A DNA stretch of 8,925 nt, taken from Candidatus Sulfotelmatobacter sp. GTDB lineage: Bacteria; Acidobacteriota; Terriglobia; Terriglobales; Acidobacteriaceae. The stretch is taken from contig JASHRB010000515.1 in assembly GCA_030037575.1 (NCBI GenBank), positions 1 to 8,925 of the forward strand. Direction: 5' to 3'. Shown one piece after another: positions 1 to 5,672 of the stretch. Position numbers and translations under genes: made by a program. The number at the start of each line of letters is the position of its first letter. Within the stretch, counting starts at the first letter, position 1. The notes below the pieces were generated by a model that was given only the letters and a program-made list of their open reading frames with translations, had not been told where the DNA came from and did no database searches.

Positions 1-43
1 TCAGTCTGTGCTGAGCGCGCAGCACGCGAAGATTGTTCTTCAT
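1..43 (-). CDS. XRE-family helix-turn-helix regulator, N-terminus only (cut by window edge)
   Basis: Only the first 14 codons are present, reading MKNNLRVLRAQHRL. This matches the typical opening of small (about 65-70 residue) XRE/Cro-type helix-turn-helix regulators, where a basic N-terminus with an 'LRxLRxxxxLSQ' pattern forms helix 1. The DNA-recognition helix lies outside the window. The ATG (43-41) shares the sequence ATGA with the TGA stop of the upstream membrane-protein gene, so the two are co-transcribed and probably translationally coupled. Small XRE regulators paired with a short membrane protein are common in bacteria, and such regulators usually repress their own operon. The family call rests on 14 residues plus context, so it is likely but not proven. 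Confidence 0.6.
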   Translation of the reverse strand, partial: MKNNLRVLRAQHRL

Positions 44-465
44 TGGTACCGCCGGGCCGCGAAGTGGCGATACGCTCCCTCGATGGTCGCCAGGATAACG
101 GCGACGACAAAGAACGGCATCCAAGAAAGCACCTTGCGATCGAGTGGCCAGCGTGGCGAAACTGCATACCCCACCGCCCCGGCCCACAGCCATAGCAGTA
201 CGCCAAGCGAATAGGCCCACGCCAAACCCTCCAGTTCGATCCGGCGCGTCAACTCGTCCAGACTCAGGTGGTACCTCCTCTTTTCGAGTGCGTAACAGGT
301 ACAGAGCGCGGCGGGCAGGAATAGAGTAACCGTCCCCATAAGGGGTTCCGGCTGCATGTGCGCGACCGCTCTGATCAGCGCCCATACCAGCATGACGCCA
401 CAAACGATCCTGTTGGACAAAATCAGCCCCTTTCCGCTGCTGTCCGGGTGCCGAAGGTGCCGCAA
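40..465 (-). CDS. Small multi-pass membrane protein, partner of XRE regulator
   Basis: The 141-residue protein shows four hydrophobic stretches, roughly residues 14-34, 42-60, 80-104 and 110-130. A charged loop between segments 2 and 3 contains DELTRRIELEGLAWAY, and the C-terminus is basic (RHFAARRYQ). I do not recognise a function. The layout, with a charged amphipathic stretch before the third segment, resembles short membrane proteins commonly encoded next to small XRE regulators. The start is uncertain. The coordinates use TTG at 465. A CTG in the same frame at 489 sits 6 bases after a perfect GGAGG (minus strand, 500-496), and another TTG at 420 follows GGAAAGGGG. An in-frame stop at 504-502 limits the upstream extension. 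The stop overlaps the regulator's start by ATGA. Confidence 0.7.
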   Translation of the reverse strand: MRHLRHPDSSGKGLILSNRIVCGVMLVWALIRAVAHMQPEPLMGTVTLFLPAALCTCYALEKRRYHLSLDELTRRIELEGLAWAYSLGVLLWLWAGAVGYAVSPRWPLDRKVLSWMPFFVVAVILATIEGAYRHFAARRYQ

Positions 466-535
466 GCTAACATCTCGGGTATCGGCCAGCGAGCGCCTCC
501 ACTATTCGGTTGCTTCTCCTTCATCACTGAATCAA

Positions 536-593
536 TTGTTGCCTCCAGGAATGTAAAGTATACACGACTTAATGTCGGTCAATATTTACTTTC
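536..593. promoter_or_regulatory. Divergent promoter/operator region with AAAGTA/TACTTT inverted boxes
   Basis: AAAGTA (555-560) and TACTTT (587-592) form an inverted pair in an AT-rich island inside a GC-rich genome, and GTATAC lies at 558-563. On the plus strand TTGTTG (536-541), 17 bases, then TATACA (559-564) could be a promoter for meaB. On the minus strand TTGACC (582-577) lies upstream of TATACT (562-557, spacing 14) or TACTTT (560-555, spacing 16), a possible promoter for the membrane-protein/XRE pair. Because the boxes overlap these elements, autoregulation by the XRE protein is a reasonable inference. The rest of the 244-base gap (466-709) shows nothing else I can support. Confidence 0.4.
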
Positions 594-709
594 AACCCCC
601 GTCCGTTTGGATGCGGCTGCGCACATATCGCGAACCGCCGGATCGGTTGCGAACTCCTTGCCAAAGTCGGTGGCTAATGTCTCGTGATTGCTAATGCGTC
701 GGCTGCAAT

Positions 710-1717
710 ATGTTCCGCACAGAATCCGTTTTCCGTTTCGTTCCGCCAGTGCTTTACACTGATCGTTTGAACGATGATATTCAGAAATTGATCGAGCAGG
801 TCCGCTCGGGGGACGTGCGCGCGCTTTCGCGCGCTATCTCGACCGTCGAGAACCGTGCCCCCGGATGGTCCGATCTTCTCAAGGCGCTTTTCCCGCATAC
901 TGGCCAGGCCCGCGTGCTCGGTCTCACCGGCGCACCCGGAGCGGGCAAGAGCACGCTCGTCGATCAACTCGCGCGCTTCTATCGCAGCGAAAATCGCACC
1001 GTGGGCATCATCGCCGTCGATCCCACAAGCCCCTACTCCGGCGGCGCCATTCTCGGCGACCGAATCCGCATGCAAGAGCACTTCTCCGATCCGGGCATTT
1101 ACATTCGCAGCATGGCCACGCGCGGGTCGCTCGGCGGACTCGCGCGCACCACGGCCGATGTGGCGACCATACTTGACGCTTCCGGGCGCGATCTCATCAT
1201 GATCGAAACCGTCGGCGTCGGTCAGGATGAAGTCGACATCGTCCGCCTCGCCGACGTCACCATTCTGATTTTGGTTCCCGGCATGGGCGACGACGTGCAG
1301 ACGATCAAAGCCGGCATCATGGAGATCGCCGATATTTTCGTGATTAACAAAAGTGACCGCGACGGCGCTGAGCACGTGGAAAAGGAAATCCGCACCCTGC
1401 AATCGCTGGCGATGCGAGCCGATGGCTGGGTTCCTCCGATTGTGAAGACAATCGCGAGCGAAGGAACGGGGATCGACGAACTGGAAGCAGCTATCACCGA
1501 GTACGAAGCTTATTTAAGCAAGAAAAATTTGACGCTGAGCAAGAGCGCCGAGAACTGGCAGGAGCGTCTGGTCGAAATGCTGCGCGATGCCATGCTCGAA
1601 AAAGCCCGCGCGCAGTTCAACGATGGCAATCTAGCCGGTCTCGCGTCAGAAGTTGCCGAGCACAAACGCGATCCGTATTCATTGGTAGAAGAGATCGCGG
1701 GGAAAGTCGGCAAGTAA
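710..1717 (+). CDS. meaB: MeaB/ArgK-family GTPase, methylmalonyl-CoA mutase chaperone
   Basis: MeaB is a cytoplasmic P-loop GTPase that loads and protects the adenosylcobalamin cofactor of methylmalonyl-CoA mutase. The 335-residue length is close to the family norm of about 320-340. Walker A is GAPGAGKST at residues 74-82, followed by the family signature VDPTSPYSGGAILGDRIRM (103-121). Next come SMATRGSLGG (134-143), the switch-like ETVGVGQDE (166-174) and the base-recognition motif NKSD (213-216). A helical C-terminal region, the dimerisation part in known structures, ends the protein. ATG 710 is the first start after an in-frame stop at 692-694 and has no good ribosome binding site; an internal start around residues 14-20 is possible because conserved sequence begins near DDIQKLIEQV. 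The methylmalonyl-CoA epimerase gene follows, which supports the role, but no mutase gene is in the window. Confidence 0.93.
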   Translation: MFRTESVFRFVPPVLYTDRLNDDIQKLIEQVRSGDVRALSRAISTVENRAPGWSDLLKALFPHTGQARVLGLTGAPGAGKSTLVDQLARFYRSENRTVGIIAVDPTSPYSGGAILGDRIRMQEHFSDPGIYIRSMATRGSLGGLARTTADVATILDASGRDLIMIETVGVGQDEVDIVRLADVTILILVPGMGDDVQTIKAGIMEIADIFVINKSDRDGAEHVEKEIRTLQSLAMRADGWVPPIVKTIASEGTGIDELEAAITEYEAYLSKKNLTLSKSAENWQERLVEMLRDAMLEKARAQFNDGNLAGLASEVAEHKRDPYSLVEEIAGKVGK

Positions 1718-1818
1718 AAGCAGGTTTCTCGCGCATTCTCGCCTCATCGCGGCTGCGAACGGCTGGGAATGGCAAACTTTTGGTCGTGGGTATTCGTATA
1801 GAAACGAAATCGCCGGAA

Positions 1819-2214
1819 ATGGAATTCAACATCGACCATCTCGGCATTGCGGTGAAGTCGCTCGCATCGGCGAAGTCGATCTACGAAAAACTCGGGCTAA
1901 GCATTTCTCCCGAAGAAACCGTGGAGCAGGAGCGCGTGCGCGTCGTAATGATTCCCGTGGGCGCGAGCCGGCTGGAATTGCTGGAAGCGACTTCGGAAGA
2001 TTCGACGATCGCCAAATTTATCGCCAAGCGCGGCGAAGGCCTGCATCATGTGTGCCTGCGCGTGCCGGATCTACCCGCCGCTGTCGATCGCTTGAAGAAA
2101 GATGGTGTGCGCCTCGTGTCGGAAGAAATCAAAACCGGCGCCGGAGGCCATCAATATGTTTTCGTGCATCCTTCCAGCACCGGCGGGGTGCTGCTTGAGT
2201 TGGTGCAGGAATAG
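1819..2214 (+). CDS. mce: Methylmalonyl-CoA epimerase (VOC superfamily)
   Basis: The enzyme interconverts (S)- and (R)-methylmalonyl-CoA so that the product of propionyl-CoA carboxylase can enter methylmalonyl-CoA mutase. The 131-residue protein has the paired beta-alpha-beta-beta-beta modules of the vicinal oxygen chelate fold. By eye, its metal ligands match the Propionibacterium enzyme: His7 in IDHLGIAV, Glu53 in RLELLE (Gln in that enzyme), His77 in GLHHV, and Glu127 in GVLLELVQ. I chose ATG 1819 because MEFNIDHLGIAV is where family members normally begin. A TTG at 1780 would add 13 residues without family resemblance. Neither start has a clear Shine-Dalgarno sequence. The gene lies about 100 bases after meaB, which serves the next step of the same pathway. 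Confidence 0.92.
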   Translation: MEFNIDHLGIAVKSLASAKSIYEKLGLSISPEETVEQERVRVVMIPVGASRLELLEATSEDSTIAKFIAKRGEGLHHVCLRVPDLPAAVDRLKKDGVRLVSEEIKTGAGGHQYVFVHPSSTGGVLLELVQE

Positions 2215-2236
2215 CGAGTATACAACTCGGAGTTGT
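2195..2236 (+). promoter_or_regulatory. Putative promoter overlapping a palindrome, upstream of tsaB
   Basis: TTGAGT (2195-2200), 18 bases, then TATACA (2219-2224) resembles a housekeeping sigma promoter with four of six matches in each box. The -35 box lies in the last codons of mce. ACAACTC (2222-2228), a central G, and GAGTTGT (2230-2236) form a perfect 7-bp palindrome over the expected -10/+1 zone, where a repressor could bind. As RNA it would be only a weak 5-bp stem, and no T-run follows, so it is not a convincing terminator. A transcript from here would carry a leader of roughly 190 bases before tsaB. Confidence 0.35.
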
Positions 2237-2345
2237 GCGGACCGGTGCGCGATGAGGGTCTCAGTTTGCCGGCTGACCGTCGGATTCCCTGCCCCGCTGG
2301 GGAAAGCACGGGCTCGGAATGACGCCGCATTAGCCGCGGAGTTCA

Positions 2346-2386
2346 CATCGGGCCGTCATACTCAATGATCGAGGTAACGCCCGATG
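2346..2386 (+). repeat. Perfect 8-bp inverted repeat in the spacer before tsaB
   Basis: CATCGGGC (2346-2353) and GCCCGATG (2379-2386) are exact reverse complements separated by 25 bases. The second arm ends 37 bases before the tsaB start. No T-run follows, so it is not a typical terminator. It could be a leader hairpin or a protein-binding site. Nothing else in the 209-base mce-tsaB spacer can be supported. Confidence 0.45.
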
Positions 2387-2423
2387 CGAGTGGCGCAAGA
2401 AAATTTCAGCAGCTAACATTTCC

Positions 2424-3119
2424 ATGCTTCTTCTCGCTATCGACACTTCCGGCAGGCAAGGCGGCATCGCGCTGGCGCGAGTCGAAGAACACGACGCCCC
2501 GAGCGAAATCGAGATTATCGAGATCATGCCGCTGATCGGGGGAACTTTTTCCGCACAATTGATTCCGCAGATTTCCACGTTGATTTCGAGCAACGGCTAC
2601 ACCAAGGATGCCATCGGTGCATTCGCCGTCGTTTCGGGGCCGGGATCGTTTACTGGACTCCGCGTCGGCCTGGCTGCGGTGAAGGCACTCGCCGAGATTT
2701 TAGCCAAGCCAATAGCCGCTCTGTCGATGCTCGAAGTTTGCGCCGCGGCAAGCGGTGTTAAAGGTAAAGTTATGGCAGCCTTGGATGCCGGCCGGGGCGA
2801 GGTTTATGTCGGCGAATACACAATCCCCTCGACTGCGCGGATGCCAGCCAGGTCAACCACCTGCGAAAAACTCGTGACGCGCGCTGATTTCCTGGCCCAG
2901 GCCAAAGCATGGAACCTCGCAACGCCGGATGCGGCGATCGCTCAAGCGGCTCAGGCGGCGGGCCTGCAGGTCACAACCATCGCTCCGATTTCTGCTGCCG
3001 AGGTCGCACGCCTGGGCTGGCGCAAAATCAGATCCGGCGAGACAGTGTCACCGATGCAATTGGAAGCCAATTACATTCGCCGCACCGACGCTGAGATTTT
3101 GGAAAAGAGCAGATCTTAG
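2424..3119 (+). CDS. tsaB: tRNA t6A37 biosynthesis protein TsaB
   Basis: TsaB is the non-catalytic partner of TsaD in making N6-threonylcarbamoyladenosine at position 37 of ANN-decoding tRNAs; with TsaE and TsaC it completes the cytoplasmic pathway. The 231-residue length is normal for TsaB. It has the ASKHA N-terminal strand LLLAIDTSG (2-10), the hallmark SGPGSFTGLRVGLAAVKALA (71-90), and LDAGRGEVYVGEY (120-132). The C-terminus ends in the usual NYIRRTDAE pattern (216-224). It starts at ATG 2424, where the family sequence begins, without a strong Shine-Dalgarno sequence. rimI follows after one base, a pairing seen in many bacteria. tsaD, tsaC and tsaE are not in the window. Confidence 0.95.
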   Translation: MLLLAIDTSGRQGGIALARVEEHDAPSEIEIIEIMPLIGGTFSAQLIPQISTLISSNGYTKDAIGAFAVVSGPGSFTGLRVGLAAVKALAEILAKPIAALSMLEVCAAASGVKGKVMAALDAGRGEVYVGEYTIPSTARMPARSTTCEKLVTRADFLAQAKAWNLATPDAAIAQAAQAAGLQVTTIAPISAAEVARLGWRKIRSGETVSPMQLEANYIRRTDAEILEKSRS

Positions 3120-3120
3120 C

Positions 3121-3612
3121 GTGCGGGTCCGGCGAGCCAATGCATCCGACATTCCCGCCATAATGGAGTTGGAACGCGAGAGCCGGTCGGCGGCGCATTG
3201 GACGGCGGAACAGTACGCGCAAGCATTGCCGGCCGGGTCGCAACAACCACGTCCGGAACGAATCGCGTGGGTCGCCGAGGAGGGCTTAGAAGGCCAGCCG
3301 CGGGTTGCGAGCAAAGCGGCTGAAATTATGGCCTTTCTGATTGCCCGGCGAATCGACTTGGAGTGGGAGTTGGAGAACGTGGTGGTGGCAGCGCGGGTTC
3401 GTCGCAGGGGTCTAGGCTCACTCCTGATAAAGAACCTGGTGCAGGACGCAGGTCGGCTGCCGCGGGCGACCATCTTTCTTGAGGTCCGCGAATCAAATCG
3501 GGCTGCGCGTGCGCTCTATGAAGGGCTAGGATTCGAAGAAACCGGAGCGCGCAAAAACTACTATGCAAATCCCCTGGAGGATGCTATCTTGTATCGCCTC
3601 AATGTTCACTAA
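3121..3612 (+). CDS. rimI: Ribosomal protein S18-alanine N-acetyltransferase RimI (GNAT)
   Basis: RimI acetylates the N-terminal alanine of ribosomal protein S18 using acetyl-CoA. The 163-residue protein has the GNAT acetyl-CoA motif RRRGLG at 94-99 (R/Q-x-x-G-x-G). FLEVRESNRAARALYEGLGF (119-138) follows; Glu121 and Tyr133 align by eye with E. coli Glu103 and Tyr115. The typical RimI tail RKNYYANPLEDAILYRL spans 144-160. The GTG start one base after the tsaB stop was chosen because MRVRRANASDIPAI is the expected GNAT beginning. GGAAAAGAG about 11 bases upstream is a plausible binding site, and the reading frame remains open into tsaB only by chance. Compared with E. coli RimI it has a short extra loop around residues 53-66. 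Confidence 0.92.
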   Translation: MRVRRANASDIPAIMELERESRSAAHWTAEQYAQALPAGSQQPRPERIAWVAEEGLEGQPRVASKAAEIMAFLIARRIDLEWELENVVVAARVRRRGLGSLLIKNLVQDAGRLPRATIFLEVRESNRAARALYEGLGFEETGARKNYYANPLEDAILYRLNVH

Positions 3613-3665
3613 GTGGCTTGTTTTCTACGCGCTATCCTAGGCAGCGGTTGCACCACATTTGGGCA

Positions 3666-3705
3666 TTGAACCGTTTTTGGGGCTATGGTAGCTTGGCCCT
3701 ATAAA
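3666..3705 (+). promoter_or_regulatory. Candidate promoter(s) for the DUF465 gene
   Basis: Two sigma-70-like pairs with 17-base spacing are visible: TTGAAC (3666-3671) with TAGCTT (3689-3694), and TTGGGG (3677-3682) with TATAAA (3700-3705). The second has the better -10 box but would start transcription almost at the ribosome binding site. At least one promoter is likely, because the 114-base gap breaks the operon after rimI. Confidence 0.35.
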
Positions 3706-3713
3706 TCCCGGTT

Positions 3714-3718
3714 GGAGG
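3714..3718 (+). promoter_or_regulatory. Ribosome binding site that sets the DUF465 start
   Basis: GGAGG lies 8 bases before ATG 3727. It decides the start against the in-frame upstream ATG at 3685, which would add 14 residues not typical of the family. It is the clearest Shine-Dalgarno sequence of the rightward genes. Confidence 0.75.
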
Positions 3719-3726
3719 TCTGCTGG

Positions 3727-3957
3727 ATGGTGACTCCGAATGATGTTCTCCTGACGGCGAACGATCAACTTCGCAAACTGGCGCAGGAGCATCTGCAGTA
3801 TTCCACTCGTCTTGAATCTCTCACCCAGAAACGGTATCTCAGCGAGGACGAAAAGCTCGAAGAGGTCCGTCTCAAAAAGCTCAAACTGCGTCTGAAAGAC
3901 CAGATGCAAACGATTGAGCGGCAGTATCGGCAACAGTTCGGCACGCACGTAGCATAA
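3727..3957 (+). CDS. DUF465 (YdcH-like) small coiled-coil protein
   Basis: The 76-residue protein is almost wholly helical and charged. It carries the family pattern of an early 'L..EH..Y..RLE.L' segment (here LAQEHLQYSTRLESL) followed by EEVRLKKLKLRLKDQM, where YdcH-type proteins have 'LKKxRLxLKDxI'. The expected structure is a short helical hairpin or coiled coil. The molecular function of DUF465 is unknown. The length fits the family (about 65-80). The gene stands alone, with its own good ribosome binding site, a candidate promoter upstream and a probable terminator downstream, which suggests independent expression. It has no signal peptide or membrane segment. Confidence 0.8.
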   Translation: MVTPNDVLLTANDQLRKLAQEHLQYSTRLESLTQKRYLSEDEKLEEVRLKKLKLRLKDQMQTIERQYRQQFGTHVA

Positions 3958-3978
3958 TTTTTTGGCCATTCGCATTGC

Positions 3979-4042
3979 GGCGTCCGCCGCCGAGGAGCTT
4001 CTTTATCCATCTCGCCGCCTCGGAGAGCGCCTTTCTTTTTTT
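3979..4042 (+). terminator. Probable intrinsic terminator after the DUF465 gene
   Basis: CCGAGG (3990-3995) pairs with CCTCGG (4018-4023). An outer GGCG (3979-3982) can pair with CGCC (4028-4031), and a T-rich stretch, TTTCTTTTTTT, follows at 4032-4042. The stem is interrupted and the loop is 22 bases, so it is not a textbook terminator, but the T-run in this GC-rich sequence is striking. A local GCGGC/GCCGC hairpin (3977-3990) competes with it. Confidence 0.45.
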
Positions 4043-4118
4043 ACAGTTGCGTTAATTTCCCTTTACGACTTCGGCAATTCGTCGCCCACATGCAATCCAG
4101 AGCTGTTTCTCTCTGCAC

Positions 4119-4124
4119 TATAAT
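4119..4124 (+). promoter_or_regulatory. Consensus -10 box just upstream of psd
   Basis: This is a perfect TATAAT. Transcription would begin about 4130-4133, only 2-5 bases before the psd ATG at 4135, implying a leaderless or near-leaderless mRNA. No clear -35 hexamer lies 16-18 bases upstream, and no Shine-Dalgarno sequence precedes the ATG, which agrees with leaderless start. Confidence 0.5.
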
Positions 4125-4134
4125 TAACCATCCC

Positions 4135-4800
4135 ATGGTTCGCGATGGCTACTATTACGGGCTCGGCTTGCTTGCCGCCGCGTTGGCGGTCGGTTGGTTC
4201 ACGCGGCCGGCCTGGGGCGTGATTCCGGTATTGCTCGCGCTTTTTTTTCTGTGGTTCTTCCGCGATCCAGAGCGCGTCGTTCCCGGAGAGGCGGGCTTGG
4301 TTGTATCCCCGGCGGATGGCAAGGTCACGGACGTTTCGTTGGTCACGGAAGATGGCGAAAGACGCGCTCGCATCAGCATTTTTCTAAGCGTCTTCGATGT
4401 GCACGTGAACCGTTCTCCGATTACGGGAGTCGTCAGCGACGTTCGCTACCGGCGGGGAAGGTTTCTCAACGCCATGAACGAAGCTTCCGCCGAGCAAAAC
4501 GAGCAGAATGTGGTTCGCGTGGAAGGCGACGGCCAAACGGTAGTCTTCAAACAGATTGCCGGGATGCTGGCGCGCAGAATCGTTTTCGACAAGAAAGTCG
4601 GGGATGGCGTGGAGCGCGGCCAGCGCGTGGGATTGATCAAGTTCGGCTCGCGGGTTGATGTGCTGTTCGACGCCGCCGCAAGGGTGCAGGTGAAAGTGGG
4701 AGACCAGGTTCGCGGCGGTGCAAGCGTTCTCGCACAGTTGCAGCCGAGAGACAGGCTGGCTGCGGCAGGCTATGCCGCCACCGAAAGGCCCCGTCCATGA
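4135..4800 (+). CDS. psd: Phosphatidylserine decarboxylase proenzyme
   Basis: Psd is a membrane-associated pyruvoyl enzyme that decarboxylates phosphatidylserine to phosphatidylethanolamine. The 221-residue length fits the short Psd subclass. Two hydrophobic segments (about 6-22 and 26-42) anchor the N-terminus. They are followed by [17 protein letters not shown] (58-64), [11 protein letters not shown] (85-95) and AEQNEQNVV (near 119-127). KFGSRVDV supplies the Gly171-Ser172 self-cleavage site, where Ser172 becomes the pyruvoyl group. I chose ATG 4135 because [11 protein letters not shown] is the usual family opening; the in-frame ATG at 4090 lies upstream of the TATAAT box and would add 15 residues. 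psd heads the operon and overlaps pssA, the previous enzyme of the pathway, by ATGA. Confidence 0.95.
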   Translation: MVRDGYYYGLGLLAAALAVGWFTRPAWGVIPVLLALFFLWFFRDPERVVPGEAGLVVSPADGKVTDVSLVTEDGERRARISIFLSVFDVHVNRSPITGVVSDVRYRRGRFLNAMNEASAEQNEQNVVRVEGDGQTVVFKQIAGMLARRIVFDKKVGDGVERGQRVGLIKFGSRVDVLFDAAARVQVKVGDQVRGGASVLAQLQPRDRLAAAGYAATERPRP

Positions 4801-5672
4801 GCAACCAAGCGACAGGCTCGATGCCGAATCCCGGGCGCCGGCGGCGCATGCAAAAAGGCCTGTACATTCTGCCTTCGCTGTTTACCACAGGAAATATGGC
4901 GGCGGGCTTTTACGCGATTCTAGAGGTGCTTCACGCGACTGCCCTAACTTTCTGGCATTTGGATAATGCCGCCATCGCCATCGGCTTTGCCGTTTTATTC
5001 GACGGCCTCGATGGCCGGGTGGCGCGCATGACCGGCACCAGCAGCGATTTTGGCCGCGAACTCGATTCACTCGCCGACGTGATCACTTTTGGCGTTGCCC
5101 CTGCGATGCTCGCCTGGACCTGGGGATTTCATCTGATGCTGCCGGTTGCACTCACCGACTGGAACATCAAGCTCACACAACTTGGCGCGATCGCGAGTTT
5201 CCTGTTTCTCATGGCAGGCGCGAGCCGGCTGGCGCGCTTCAACATTACGACCAATGCGCAGCCCTCGAATCCAGGAAGGCCGGGAAAGAAATACTTTGTA
5301 GGCATGCCGATTCCGGCAGGTGCGGGTGTGATTGCGGCCGTCGTTCACTTTCAAGCGGGAGCGCCGCTGCAGTCCTGGTACACGGCAATGACATGGCTGG
5401 CGATGGTCGCCGCCGTGGGTTATTTGATGGTGAGCACCTGGCGGTTTTACAGCTTCAAGGACATCGATTTCGGGTCGCGCCGTCCTTTCCGTCTAATCAT
5501 TCTTTTGGCGGCCTTGATCGCTGCCATTAAGTATTTCTCCAGACCGCTGCTATTCGCCGTTGCTCTGCTCTATATGTTTTCCGGGGTCTTCTGGCGATTG
5601 AAGTGGATGTTTCGCCGCCGCAAACAACCGCCTCCGCCGCCAATCTATAGAGAGGCTTCTCAAACCTCATGA
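4797..5672 (+). CDS. pssA: CDP-diacylglycerol-serine O-phosphatidyltransferase
   Basis: PssA condenses CDP-diacylglycerol with L-serine to phosphatidylserine in the inner membrane, feeding Psd. The 291-residue protein has several hydrophobic segments and the complete CDP-alcohol phosphatidyltransferase motif D-x2-D-G-x2-A-R-x8-G-x3-D-x3-D. The residues are Asp69, Asp72, Gly73, Ala76, Arg77, Gly86, Asp90 and Asp94. The neighbouring [16 protein letters not shown] (23-38), GASRLARFN (141-149) and [10 protein letters not shown] (168-177) are typical of the bacterial type II PS synthase subfamily rather than of PgsA. The C-terminus is basic and proline-rich ([10 protein letters not shown], 273-282). 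The start overlaps the psd stop by ATGA, and the stop overlaps the next gene by ATGA, so translational coupling is likely. Confidence 0.94.
   Translation: MSNQATGSMPNPGRRRRMQKGLYILPSLFTTGNMAAGFYAILEVLHATALTFWHLDNAAIAIGFAVLFDGLDGRVARMTGTSSDFGRELDSLADVITFGVAPAMLAWTWGFHLMLPVALTDWNIKLTQLGAIASFLFLMAGASRLARFNITTNAQPSNPGRPGKKYFVGMPIPAGAGVIAAVVHFQAGAPLQSWYTAMTWLAMVAAVGYLMVSTWRFYSFKDIDFGSRRPFRLIILLAALIAAIKYFSRPLLFAVALLYMFSGVFWRLKWMFRRRKQPPPPPIYREASQTS

Noticed and set aside
628..652. AACCG/CGGTT hairpin upstream of meaB
   Set aside because: It has only 5 bp, no T-run or other signal, and is expected by chance at this composition.
674..1402. Long minus-strand open frame (242 codons) opposite meaB
   Set aside because: It mirrors meaB codon structure, has no recognisable domain, and meaB has clear motifs over the same stretch. 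Treated as an antisense shadow.
2275..2325. Possible dispersed intergenic repeat fragment (CCCCGCTGGGG and GGAATGACG)
   Set aside because: It resembles repeat remnants seen in some genomes, but there is only one copy here and no long inverted structure, so it cannot be supported.
2929..3120. N-terminal extension of the rimI frame back into tsaB
   Set aside because: The extra 64 residues are Arg/Pro/Ser-rich with no GNAT similarity and overlap tsaB; GTG 3121 gives the normal RimI start.
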